Source: Kiritimatiellaeota bacterium B1221 (lineage in GTDB: Bacteria; Verrucomicrobiota; Kiritimatiellia; SS1-B-03-39; UBA6053). From it: a DNA stretch of 60,697 bases. Shown piece after piece: positions 42,094 through 50,549 of this stretch (the stretch's first letter is position 1; every line of letters begins with the position of its first letter). The notes under the pieces are model-generated. The model was not told where the DNA came from. It searched no databases and saw only the letters and a list, made by a program, of their open reading frames with translations. A program made the translations under genes and the position numbers. Location of the stretch: positions 1-60,697 of the forward strand of contig JARHXX010000023.1 of NCBI GenBank assembly GCA_029269125.1, read 5' to 3'.

Positions 42094-43943
42094 GCCCCTC
42101 TTATAAATCCATCTTAAGCGCCGGTCTCGTGGCCGCCTCATCCTGTCTGCTGCAGGCGGAAACCGCATCGGAAACCAAAGCCCGTCTTTTGATTACCGGC
42201 CTCGAACTCCATCAACTCCGCAGCGATGCGGACGCACCGGAACTGGGAGTCTACGATTCCTACGCAGAAGCCCAACAACTGGAAGCGGAAATCGTGCAGA
42301 TGTATCGTGAAATCCGCGCGGCCGAACTTTCCCTCATCCAGCGCCAAACCCTGGACCGCTCCCTGGAGTCGACCCTCACCCCGCTCAGCGAACGGGCGGA
42401 GGTGAACAAAAGCTTGCTGACAGATTCCGCAAAAGATGCGGAGGCTGTAAAACGTTATCAGGAAGAACTGGGCGTGGTTATGCAGGAAACCGATGAGATC
42501 GTAGCCAATGCCCGCGACCTGCTCGAAAGTTTTATGGTGGAGCCGCCTCCCCCTCCCGCTTCCGCAGAAATGCCTCCCCCGGAGCCACCGACACCGGAAG
42601 AAATCGCGGCCATGGCCACCCAGCCCCCACCGTCCCCGGCCGAACTCTCCGCCCAGGAGCTTCAGGAACTGGCACAGAAAAAACAGGAGCTGGAAAAACA
42701 ACAGGCCGAACTGCAAAAGCAAGTTGAACAGGAACTCGCCAAAGTCGAAATTAATTTGGAGGAAGCCCTTGCAGAGATCAAAGACGCCAGAGAATTGGTC
42801 AAAGAAGAAGTAGAGGCAGCGAAGGAAACCGTTGAGAAAAAAGAAAAAGAACTCGCGGAAATGGAAGAGCCCCCTCCTGAAAAACAGGAAGAATTGAAAG
42901 AGGCGCAGGAGAAACAGAAAGAGCTGGATGCGCTTCAGGAGAAAGTCGACGAAGCCGAAGAGGTGGTGGAAAAAGTCGTCGAAGAACTCAAAAAAGTGGA
43001 AGAGGTTCCGGAGGAACAAATCGAAAAAGCCGAGGAGGTCGTCAAAGAACTTCGCGAAGCGTTGAAGATCGTCAAGGAGGCGGATGCCGCGGTTCCCGAA
43101 GTCGAACAAAAGGAAACCAAGGAACATACCGAAGAGGCCGTCGTACAAATGGAGTCAGCCAAAGAATCCATGGAAGCCGCTGCCGAAGCCATGAAAGCCA
43201 TGGAAGCCATGGCGGAATTGCTGGCTGAAATGGAAAATGGAAAAGAACTTTCCGAAGACCTGGCCATCGCCCAAATGCAGACACTGGGCACCCTGGCCCA
43301 TGCCCGCTCCGGAAAATGGCTGGATATTACCGCCCAAATGCGCGGCAAAAATCTGAAAGCCCAACCCGTCGAGGTCCCGGCAAATCAGCGGCCCGCCCTT
43401 TGGGGCAAAAATGAACTCAGAAATGCACCGACAGCTCGCAAAGTGATTCCCGGCAGTCTCAGAGGCGGATCCTGGATCTTCATTGGCGACTGGTATGTCC
43501 TCAGTCGCTATAACAATCCGCACCGGGCCAACCGCCAGAAAGTCTATCCCCCGGAATCCATTCTTGATATCGATGCCCTCTATATCAGTGAAGACGGAAA
43601 ACCCATGCGCTGGGAATATGAAAGCTTCCTGCCTCCCAACGTAAAACCCTACGGCTGGGAATCCTGGAAAATCTATTACTTTTATACCGAACTCTATTTC
43701 GAAAAGGCCACCGATGCCTGGCTCGCCATCGGCAGTGATGACCGTTCAGATATTTGGATCAACGATTTGCCGATTTGGCACAGCTCCAATGAACATAAAA
43801 ACTGGATCCCCCATGAAGGCTTCCGCAAAGTTCATTTCAAACAGGGCCGTAACAAAATACTGGTCCGGCTCGAGAACGGTCAATACGGCATGGACTTTTC
43901 CGTCTTTATGAATTTACAAGGCCCTCCCAAAACCGCCGAGTAA
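42090..43943 (+). CDS. Exported Glu/Lys-rich coiled-coil protein with C-terminal beta-sandwich
   Basis: 617 residues from the ATG at 42090 in an ATGA overlap; the longer frame lies inside the upstream gene. Signal peptide (ILSAGLVAASSCLLQA), a helical region to about 150, a Pro-rich hinge (VEPPPPPASAEMPPPEPPTP), then about 200 residues of Glu/Lys-rich coiled coil (QELEKQQAELQKQVEQELAK, EEVVEKVVEELKKVEE). The C-terminal 150 residues form a compact domain (GSWIFIGDWYVLSRYNNP, TDAWLAIGSDDRSDIWINDL, RNKILVRLENGQ) resembling the PA14 or galactose-binding-like sandwiches that display ligand-binding loops. It may bind glycan or peptidoglycan in the periplasm and be the effector of the ExbB/ExbD motor. 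Function not established. Confidence 0.78.
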   Translation: MSPSYKSILSAGLVAASSCLLQAETASETKARLLITGLELHQLRSDADAPELGVYDSYAEAQQLEAEIVQMYREIRAAELSLIQRQTLDRSLESTLTPLSERAEVNKSLLTDSAKDAEAVKRYQEELGVVMQETDEIVANARDLLESFMVEPPPPPASAEMPPPEPPTPEEIAAMATQPPPSPAELSAQELQELAQKKQELEKQQAELQKQVEQELAKVEINLEEALAEIKDARELVKEEVEAAKETVEKKEKELAEMEEPPPEKQEELKEAQEKQKELDALQEKVDEAEEVVEKVVEELKKVEEVPEEQIEKAEEVVKELREALKIVKEADAAVPEVEQKETKEHTEEAVVQMESAKESMEAAAEAMKAMEAMAELLAEMENGKELSEDLAIAQMQTLGTLAHARSGKWLDITAQMRGKNLKAQPVEVPANQRPALWGKNELRNAPTARKVIPGSLRGGSWIFIGDWYVLSRYNNPHRANRQKVYPPESILDIDALYISEDGKPMRWEYESFLPPNVKPYGWESWKIYYFYTELYFEKATDAWLAIGSDDRSDIWINDLPIWHSSNEHKNWIPHEGFRKVHFKQGRNKILVRLENGQYGMDFSVFMNLQGPPKTAE

Positions 43944-44011
43944 AGGGTTTCACTTTTACCAAGGGGGCACAGCTTAAATACTGTAAACCCGGAAAAGCCA
44001 TACCGTCAGAT

Positions 44012-45010
44012 CTAGGCGCAGGGAACAGCCGCTTCGAGCGCTTCCGAAATCTTTAAGGAATGCACCGCATTCTGGAAATTGGAAATCGTGCCCCCCCCCT
44101 CGCGGACGGCTTTGAGAAAAGCCAGATGTTCGTAAACGTACCCGTGATTCCAAAGATCACTGCGCTCCGGATCGTCAACTACCGTTTCTTCCAGCCGGCC
44201 TTTATGAAAAATCTCTAACACCGAAGGCGCATCCTGATAGATCCGCAGGCGAAAACTTTTTTCCGGGCTGTGGACTTCGATCATTTCTTCGTTTCTGCCA
44301 CAGGTGGGTAAAACAGCAACCTGCCCCTGCACCTGCCCCCGCACCGTTTGCATCAGGGTCATCCGTCCATCCGTCACCCCCGGGCGGGTTTCGAGTTTCC
44401 GAACCTCCACCAGACTGACGTCCCCCAACAGATAATCCAGGGTATTGATCAGATGAATCCCCGTCACTTTAAAAAACGGAGGCTCCATTGGATTTTCGCG
44501 AGACTTAAAACTGTCCAGCCGACCATGCCGCAACATCTGCGCTTGAAAGCAATGGATCTCGCAGTTCTGCAATTCCGCATGCAACCTTTGCACCAAAGGG
44601 TGGAAGCGGCGGTTAAACGCCACCAGGTTGGTTTGAGGGATCAGCCGGGCATACGCCGCCGCATCGTCTGAATTATTGCCCGGAGGCTTTTCACAAAAAA
44701 CAGGTTTACCTGTGGCAGCCAGTACCGGCAGGACCGCTTGTAAACGGGCCGGATTGATCGCCACCACCAAGGCGTCCAGCTCCGTATCGGCCGCCAGCGC
44801 CTCTATCGAATCACTGGCCCGCAAAAAGCCCCATTCCGCTTTCACTTTCCTGCGGTGCTCCGGATCGAACTCAATTAAATGGGCCAACACCGGTTCAAGA
44901 CCGTCCAGCTTGTTCTCCGCAATCAGCCGCAAACTGGGGAGATGTTTGATCCGTCCCCACAGCCCCGCTCCGATAAAACCGATCTGTATTTCACTCTTTT
45001 GCTTCGACAT
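44012..45010 (-). CDS. Gfo/Idh/MocA-family oxidoreductase (downstream of ABC importer)
   Basis: 332 residues from the ATG at 45010; the frame extends to 45055 but homology begins just after 45010. Rossmann motif IQIGFIGAGLWGRIKHLPSL, then LDALVVAINPARLQAVLP and the catalytic motif VFCEKPPGNN. The substrate domain has FKVTGIHLINTLDYLLGDVS. NAD(P)-dependent sugar dehydrogenase, exact substrate unknown. It follows the ABC importer on the same strand after about 75 bases, so it probably acts on the imported sugar. Confidence 0.87.
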   Translation of the reverse strand: MSKQKSEIQIGFIGAGLWGRIKHLPSLRLIAENKLDGLEPVLAHLIEFDPEHRRKVKAEWGFLRASDSIEALAADTELDALVVAINPARLQAVLPVLAATGKPVFCEKPPGNNSDDAAAYARLIPQTNLVAFNRRFHPLVQRLHAELQNCEIHCFQAQMLRHGRLDSFKSRENPMEPPFFKVTGIHLINTLDYLLGDVSLVEVRKLETRPGVTDGRMTLMQTVRGQVQGQVAVLPTCGRNEEMIEVHSPEKSFRLRIYQDAPSVLEIFHKGRLEETVVDDPERSDLWNHGYVYEHLAFLKAVREGGGTISNFQNAVHSLKISEALEAAVPCA

Positions 45011-45085
45011 GGCGACATCATAGACCGGGCCACGCTTCAACGCAAGGTATACCATACGTTGGGTTTCAGTTTATCGTGGTACCGA

Positions 45086-46108
45086 CTACCCCTTCACCGC
45101 TCCACTGGTGAGACCGGAAATAAATTCTTTCTGCAGCAACAGGAACAGGGCCATCACCGGGGCAATGGATAAAATCGTTCCCGCCATCAGCAGTCCATAC
45201 TCTGTAGAATAAATCCCTTTGAGCTGCGCAATCGCCACCGCCAAAGGAAATTTGGAGGGCGTTTGAAGCACAATCTGCGGACCGATAAAGTTGTTCCAGC
45301 ACCCCAAAAAGGTAATCAGCAGAAACGCACCCAGCATGGGACGCACCATGGGCAGAATCATTTCAAAAAACAGCCGAATCTCTCCGCATCCGTCAATGCG
45401 TGCGGATTCCATTAATTCGGTGGGCACCGCGTTGAGCATGGATTGGCGAAATAGAAATACACCGAAAGCAGGTGCCAGACCGGGAAGAATCAGCCCCCAA
45501 TAACTGTCCAACAATCCCAATTTAAACAGCAACTGATAGCCGGGAGCCAACAGCAGCGATCCCGGAATCACCAATGCCATCAACACGATCCGGGTAAACA
45601 GTGTCCGGCATTTAAATTCAAATTTCGCCAGCGCATACCCCCCCATTGCACAAAACAGGGTGGCGAACACCGCCGTCACCGATGCATAAAACACCGAATT
45701 CAGGAAACTCCGGACAAACGGAAATTCATTGCCGGACAGCAGGCGCCTGAAATATTGCAGGCTCATCATGTCCCAGGCCACTTTACCATTCCGGTATTCA
45801 ATCAAGTGCTCATTGCGGGCCCGGTTCACCAAATCTGCGCCCACCAATTCCGCTGCGGCAGAAATTTCCATTCCGTCACTCGGAAGTACTGCCGTCCACA
45901 CTTTCCGAAGTTCGGAATCTTCAGGCGCCGCCATCATCTGCACATGACGGACCCGGGGAATAAACTGAAAATCAAAATACACTTCCGGATTTCGAAGCGC
46001 GGCAAATCCCAGCCAGATAAACGGGACCAACGTAATGCAGGCGCAAACCGTTAATAAAACATAGGCCATGACCTGTGAGGAGCGCTCAATAAACTTCATG
46101 GACATCAT
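45086..46108 (-). CDS. ABC sugar transporter permease, MalG-like, with enlarged periplasmic loop
   Basis: 340 residues from the ATG at 46108, one base after the upstream stop, with GAGGAG about eight bases upstream. Six helices are expected. The EAA loop is ESARIDGCGEIRLFFEMILP, which binds the ATPase. Between helix 1 (AYVLLTVCACITLVPFIWLG) and helix 2 there is an extra 100-residue stretch (VRHVQMMAAPEDSELRKVWT and following), larger than in MalG, which may contact the binding protein. Inner-membrane subunit of a sugar importer. It pairs with the MalF-like gene. No ATPase gene is nearby, so a shared MsmK/UgpC-type ATPase is probably used. Confidence 0.9.
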   Translation of the reverse strand: MMSMKFIERSSQVMAYVLLTVCACITLVPFIWLGFAALRNPEVYFDFQFIPRVRHVQMMAAPEDSELRKVWTAVLPSDGMEISAAAELVGADLVNRARNEHLIEYRNGKVAWDMMSLQYFRRLLSGNEFPFVRSFLNSVFYASVTAVFATLFCAMGGYALAKFEFKCRTLFTRIVLMALVIPGSLLLAPGYQLLFKLGLLDSYWGLILPGLAPAFGVFLFRQSMLNAVPTELMESARIDGCGEIRLFFEMILPMVRPMLGAFLLITFLGCWNNFIGPQIVLQTPSKFPLAVAIAQLKGIYSTEYGLLMAGTILSIAPVMALFLLLQKEFISGLTSGAVKG

Positions 46109-46109
46109 C

Positions 46110-46988
46110 TTACAGCTCCTCACGGGTAAGTCGGCGGTGCACAATGGCAATGCCCATCAGAAAAATCGCCAGAATCCAGCCAATGGCAGAAGCATATCCC
46201 AAATCGTTTTGCTCAAAACCGTTTTGATAGAGGTACATCACCAGCGTGAGCCCCCTGTTCTCCGGTCCCGCCCCTCCCAAAAGGATAAACGGCAATTCAA
46301 AAAGCTGCAAGCTCCCGATAATCGATAACAGCACCACAAAGCCCGCCACCGGTTTAATCGCCGGCAGAATCACGTGCACAAAGCGCTGAAGGGCATTGGC
46401 ACCATCAATCATGGCCGCCTCTATCTGATCGCGGTTGATTGACTGCAGCGCCGCCAGAAAGTAGACCATGTTGAATCCCACATAGATCCACAATGACGCA
46501 AGGATCAGTGCCGGCATCACGTAACGTTGCAACCAAAAGAACTCTGCGGGAAAACCGGGTATCACATGACGAAGCGTTTCGTTGACCAATCCGTCTCTGG
46601 CCCCCAGCAGCAATCCGAACAGAATCGCCACAAACACCAGTCCCACCAATGCGGGAGAGAAAAAGATCAAGCGGAAGAATCCTTTGGCTTTCACATCCGG
46701 ACGGTTCAGCAGCATTGCCAATCCCAGAGCGAGAGGCAATTGAATCATCACCGAGGCACAACTGTAAATCAGCGTATTTTTCACCGCCGTCCAAAAGTCG
46801 GGATCCTGAAAAACATTTTTAAAATTATCCAGCCCCACAAAAGTACTGAACTGCGGTCCGTAGGACTGAAAGGCCGACAGGGAGATCGAGTTCAGCAGCG
46901 GATACACCATAAATACGGAAAAAATGATCAGAAATGGCGCAATAAAGAAGTAAGGGACCCAGGAAGGATGGGTGCGCGATAAACTCAT
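46110..46988 (-). CDS. ABC sugar transporter permease, MalF-like
   Basis: 292 residues, about six membrane helices starting YFFIAPFLIIFSVFMVYPLL. The EAA loop is AAMIDGANALQRFVHVILPA. It carries a normal short first periplasmic loop (LSAFQSYGPQFSTFVGLDNF). Inner-membrane permease of a carbohydrate (CUT1) importer. Its start overlaps the stop of the binding-protein gene (ATGA), with GGAGGAG upstream, and its stop is one base from the MalG-like start, so the three are one operon. Imported sugar unknown. Confidence 0.92.
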   Translation of the reverse strand: MSLSRTHPSWVPYFFIAPFLIIFSVFMVYPLLNSISLSAFQSYGPQFSTFVGLDNFKNVFQDPDFWTAVKNTLIYSCASVMIQLPLALGLAMLLNRPDVKAKGFFRLIFFSPALVGLVFVAILFGLLLGARDGLVNETLRHVIPGFPAEFFWLQRYVMPALILASLWIYVGFNMVYFLAALQSINRDQIEAAMIDGANALQRFVHVILPAIKPVAGFVVLLSIIGSLQLFELPFILLGGAGPENRGLTLVMYLYQNGFEQNDLGYASAIGWILAIFLMGIAIVHRRLTREEL

Positions 46989-48352
46989 GGCTGCTCCTCC
47001 ATGGGGTTCAGGAAAGTGTTCCGGCGCATTTTATTTTCAATCAGGGTTTGAGCCGCATCCAACTCCGCCCGGGCCAGATCGAGAACATCCTCCACCTCGT
47101 GAACGCCCGCTTCCCGGGCGTTGCGGCGGGTCCGGATAAAGGCGTTAATCATCGACTGTTGCGCCATCACCATAAAGGCCGAAGGTACCCGTTGCGGAAT
47201 CTCCGGTGCCAATTCCAAATAAAGCCGCCCCACCGGCTGGCCGGAATAATACGGAATGGGCTCGTCGTAAAAATCCTCATCCCAATTGTCGATGACAGGC
47301 GAAACAATCATCGCCTGTTGATAAAGTTTTTCCGCAACTTCCGTTCCCAAATACAGCTTTTTTGCAAATTCCCAGGCGGCTTCGGGCTTGGCGGCCCGTC
47401 TGGGAATGCTCAACATCGTCCCCCCGGTGCAACTGGTGCGGCGTCCGCCCGGCTCCCACGCGGGAAGCGGCATCATTTTCATTTTCCCCGCTAAACCCGG
47501 GACATCCTGCTGCATCACTCCCGCATACCAGTCGGGCATGAATTGAAATATCACCCCGCCCTCCAGGCGCATCCGATTTCCTTCCGCATCAAATCGGGGC
47601 ACATTCACTCCTATCCGCGAAGGGCCTGTGGTCCAATGCACCATGGTGGCCAACACTTTGATGTTGATGTCTGAATTCATCGCCGGGGCGCCGGTGCGGT
47701 CAAAATACCATCCCCCCGCCTGCAATAAGAGCATTTCAATGCCGAAATAGTCCGTTTCCCACAAGTCCAAAAGGTAACGGTCCAACGTCCCGTCCCCGTC
47801 AAAATCCCGCATCAAAGGGGTCAAAATACGGACAAAATCCTCCCAGGTTTCGATCTCATTCACATCAATGCCCGCCGCCTCCACGATATCCGCCCGATAG
47901 CCCAACATCACCGGATGCATGTCATGGGGCAACCCGAAGATCCGCCCTTCCCGCGTCCAGGGACTGAAAGAAGCCGGGTTGATCCGCTTGTCCAACCCTT
48001 CCGCTTCAAGCAATGGACGCAAATCCGTGAATCCCACCGCTTCAATCGGTCCGGAGAAAAAACGGGAAGCCATGGTCAACTGCACTTCCACCAAATCCGG
48101 CACCGGCGTGTCGGAAAGAACCCCGGAGAGCAATCGACGCTCCATCGCTCCGTAGGCAATCAAATCTCCATTTACTTTTGGGTCCTTGGCCTTTTCAAAT
48201 TCCTCCTGGTACATCACATAGTGATTTTTGGCAAACATCCAAAATTCAAGCCCCTCTTCTTGGGGGTCATCGCGCAGAAAAATGAAAAAGGAGGAAACCA
48301 CCGCAAGGGTTAGAATGGTGAAACTTCCGGGAGATAAACTATGGGGCAGCAT
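46985..48352 (-). CDS. ABC sugar transporter extracellular solute-binding protein
   Basis: 455 residues. Family 1-type binding-protein fold: LEFWMFAKNHYVMYQEEFEK, VPDLVEVQLTMASRFF, FGLPHDMHPVMLGYRADIVE, WEDFVRILTPLMRDFDGDGT and GTMLSIPRRAAKPEAAWEFA. The N-terminus has one hydrophobic helix (FTILTLAVVSSFFIFL) with no lipobox Cys and no clear cleavage site, so it is probably a membrane-anchored binding protein. It captures a sugar for the MalF/MalG-like permeases. First gene of the importer operon, transcribed toward the Gfo/Idh/MocA gene. Confidence 0.9.
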   Translation of the reverse strand: MLPHSLSPGSFTILTLAVVSSFFIFLRDDPQEEGLEFWMFAKNHYVMYQEEFEKAKDPKVNGDLIAYGAMERRLLSGVLSDTPVPDLVEVQLTMASRFFSGPIEAVGFTDLRPLLEAEGLDKRINPASFSPWTREGRIFGLPHDMHPVMLGYRADIVEAAGIDVNEIETWEDFVRILTPLMRDFDGDGTLDRYLLDLWETDYFGIEMLLLQAGGWYFDRTGAPAMNSDINIKVLATMVHWTTGPSRIGVNVPRFDAEGNRMRLEGGVIFQFMPDWYAGVMQQDVPGLAGKMKMMPLPAWEPGGRRTSCTGGTMLSIPRRAAKPEAAWEFAKKLYLGTEVAEKLYQQAMIVSPVIDNWDEDFYDEPIPYYSGQPVGRLYLELAPEIPQRVPSAFMVMAQQSMINAFIRTRRNAREAGVHEVEDVLDLARAELDAAQTLIENKMRRNTFLNPMEEQP

Positions 48353-48551
48353 TCTAGGAATTTACCATAAAAAGGACCACTTGAAAAGGACTAATTTAAT
48401 ATAGTTAAATAACTTCAGTTCACCGCCCCCCTGCTCATGAAGCCAAGGAATATTTCTGACGGTCTACACATGGATTCCCCCCCCGGTAGACGCTTGTTTT
48501 GATGACCAGGTCCTCCATGCTCTCAACGCAGCCTGACCGACAACGGTAAAT

Positions 48552-50549
48552 TTATATCCGCGATTCAGGTCGGGTGAAGCTGAGTTGTTCGTCCAGCCAG
48601 GAATCCATCTGCAGGACGGTCCGGCGCTGTTTCACCCCCCCTTTCTCTGAGAGTGCCTGTGCTCGGTCAATGGATTTCAGTAACAGTCCACGGGCACCCG
48701 GGAGCCCCCCTTTCATGGCCGCTGAAATTCGGGCACGCTGAAGTTTGGGAAGAAAGCGCTGAAACAATTCGTCTTCCAAACTGTGAAACTGTCGATAGGT
48801 GCCGGGATTCCCCTGTCGTCCCGTCCGTCCCAGCAGCTGACGGTCGATCCTGCCCGAGGCATTGCACTCCGCCATCATCACATGCAGCCCTCCCTTTAGC
48901 AAAACCGCTTCGGGGACATGAATATCCGTCCCCCGTCCGGCCATATTGGTGGCGATCGTGACCATGCCCGCCTCTCCCGCCCGGGAAACAATCTGCGCCT
49001 CCTCTTCATGCCGCACCGCATTAAGAACCTGTGGACAGATTTTACTTTGGGCAAAAAGTTCAGCCAGGCGTTCACTGTCGGACACCGTGCGGGTACCAAT
49101 CAACACAGACCTCCCTTCACAGGCCATGCCTTTCGCCTCTTCCACCATGGCCGCAAATTTTTCTTCGCGTGTGAAGTAGGTTTGCGCAGGTTGTTCTTTT
49201 CGGATCACCGGACGGTGGGTGGGAATTTTCACCGTGGGTAAACGGTAGATATGCCACAGCTCCCCTGCAGATTCCTGAGCGGTTCCACTGAAAGCCGACA
49301 GACGCTGAAACATGCGGAAGAAGCGCTGAAAACTCATACTCGCCATGGTCTCTGCCGGATCGGTAATTTCCAGTCCGCACTTGGCTTCGACCGCCTGATG
49401 CAACCCCTGCTTCCAGGTACGGCCCGGCAGAATACGTCCGGTAAATTCATCAATGATCTCGATCTTGCCTTCATCCGTAACCACGAAATGGGTGTCCTGA
49501 ATAAAAAAGTGTTCGGCCACCAGGGCCGTGACCACCAATTCATTTCGCCGGTCGTGGGAGCGCCACACCGGGGGCATGCGGTGACTGTGGCGTTGCACCA
49601 CCTCTTCTCCGGTCGGGGTCAACCGAATATCTTTCCGCTTCCGGTCCAACTGAAAATCGCGCCCCTGCATCAGGGACAAAGCCAACTCTCTCGCGATCGT
49701 ACAGCAGGCGGTGAACGGGGCATTGGCATAAGTGCGGCTGATCACCAAAGGCGTCACCGCTTCATCGATCAGCACATTATCCCCTTCGTCGATAATGGCA
49801 GTGTGCAAACCGCGCAAAACCAACTCCTGTTCAGGCGCGTCCTCTTCCTGAACCAAGGCGTGCATCAATCTTTGCGCCGGGGTAAAATCGGATCCCAAAC
49901 TCAAACGGTCCCGCAGAAAATCCGCCAGCAACTGCTGACTGGTGGTGTACACCACCGGTGCCTGATACTGCAGTTTACGATCGGAAGGCGTATGCGTGCC
50001 AATCACATGTCCCGCCCTCAATCCGCAGAACCGGTACAAGGTCTGCATGGTCTCCGCATCCCGTTCGGCCAAATAATCATTCGCGGTAATAATGTGACAG
50101 GGCTGCCCCTGCCATCCGGCCACGATGCCCGCGAGCGCAATGGTCAAAGTCTTGCCTTCCCCCGTCGCCATCTCGGCAAACAATCCTTCTTCCACCGCCA
50201 GGGCGCCCATCAGCTGCTCCTGATACGGCACCATCCCCAACACTTCTTTACTTGCCGCCGCCGCACAGGCCAACCCGCGGAGCTTCAGCGCCGCTGAAGA
50301 TTTTTTGCGTCCCCGTAACTGACCGTAAAGTTTTTGAATTTCCCCGGACAATTCTTCACGCGTGAGGCCTGCCAATTCACCATCAAAAATTTTCCGCACC
50401 TTCTGTGCATCCCGCTTTAATTTTCGCACGTGGGCAGAGCGGCGTTTCATGCGTCCAATCAGGGCGTCCACCCCTTTGTCGATCCCTGTCGACAACTTGC
50501 GCGGGCTCCGCACCGCATGGCGGTAAAAATTTTGGGTGGGTGTGATCAT
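48552..50549 (-). CDS. Short SecA-like ATPase (accessory, SecA2-type)
   Basis: 665 residues, against 800-1000 for housekeeping SecA. Nucleotide-binding motifs are clear: MATGEGKT (K133), ITANDYLAERDAETM, IIDEGDNVLIDEA (the DEVD box reads DEGD), IATNMAGRGTDI and QLLGRTGRQGNPG. The preprotein cross-linking segment lies between D257 and about 380. The C-terminal helical wing, long scaffold and zinc-binding tail are shortened or absent. It should be an ATP-driven protein-export motor. Its ATG overlaps the stop of the M50/HlyD gene (ATGA), so it is coupled to a putative secretion apparatus. Specialised SecA2 versions elsewhere export particular surface proteins. That this one serves the giant protein at 57722 is inference. 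Confidence 0.9.
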   Translation of the reverse strand: MITPTQNFYRHAVRSPRKLSTGIDKGVDALIGRMKRRSAHVRKLKRDAQKVRKIFDGELAGLTREELSGEIQKLYGQLRGRKKSSAALKLRGLACAAAASKEVLGMVPYQEQLMGALAVEEGLFAEMATGEGKTLTIALAGIVAGWQGQPCHIITANDYLAERDAETMQTLYRFCGLRAGHVIGTHTPSDRKLQYQAPVVYTTSQQLLADFLRDRLSLGSDFTPAQRLMHALVQEEDAPEQELVLRGLHTAIIDEGDNVLIDEAVTPLVISRTYANAPFTACCTIARELALSLMQGRDFQLDRKRKDIRLTPTGEEVVQRHSHRMPPVWRSHDRRNELVVTALVAEHFFIQDTHFVVTDEGKIEIIDEFTGRILPGRTWKQGLHQAVEAKCGLEITDPAETMASMSFQRFFRMFQRLSAFSGTAQESAGELWHIYRLPTVKIPTHRPVIRKEQPAQTYFTREEKFAAMVEEAKGMACEGRSVLIGTRTVSDSERLAELFAQSKICPQVLNAVRHEEEAQIVSRAGEAGMVTIATNMAGRGTDIHVPEAVLLKGGLHVMMAECNASGRIDRQLLGRTGRQGNPGTYRQFHSLEDELFQRFLPKLQRARISAAMKGGLPGARGLLLKSIDRAQALSEKGGVKQRRTVLQMDSWLDEQLSFTRPESRI

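Noticed and set aside
42138..43148. Long minus-strand open frame (336 residues, Phe/Leu rich)
   Set aside because: It is the antisense of the Glu/Lys-rich coiled-coil gene; GAA/AAA-rich codons read backward give Phe/Leu. No ribosome site or domain.
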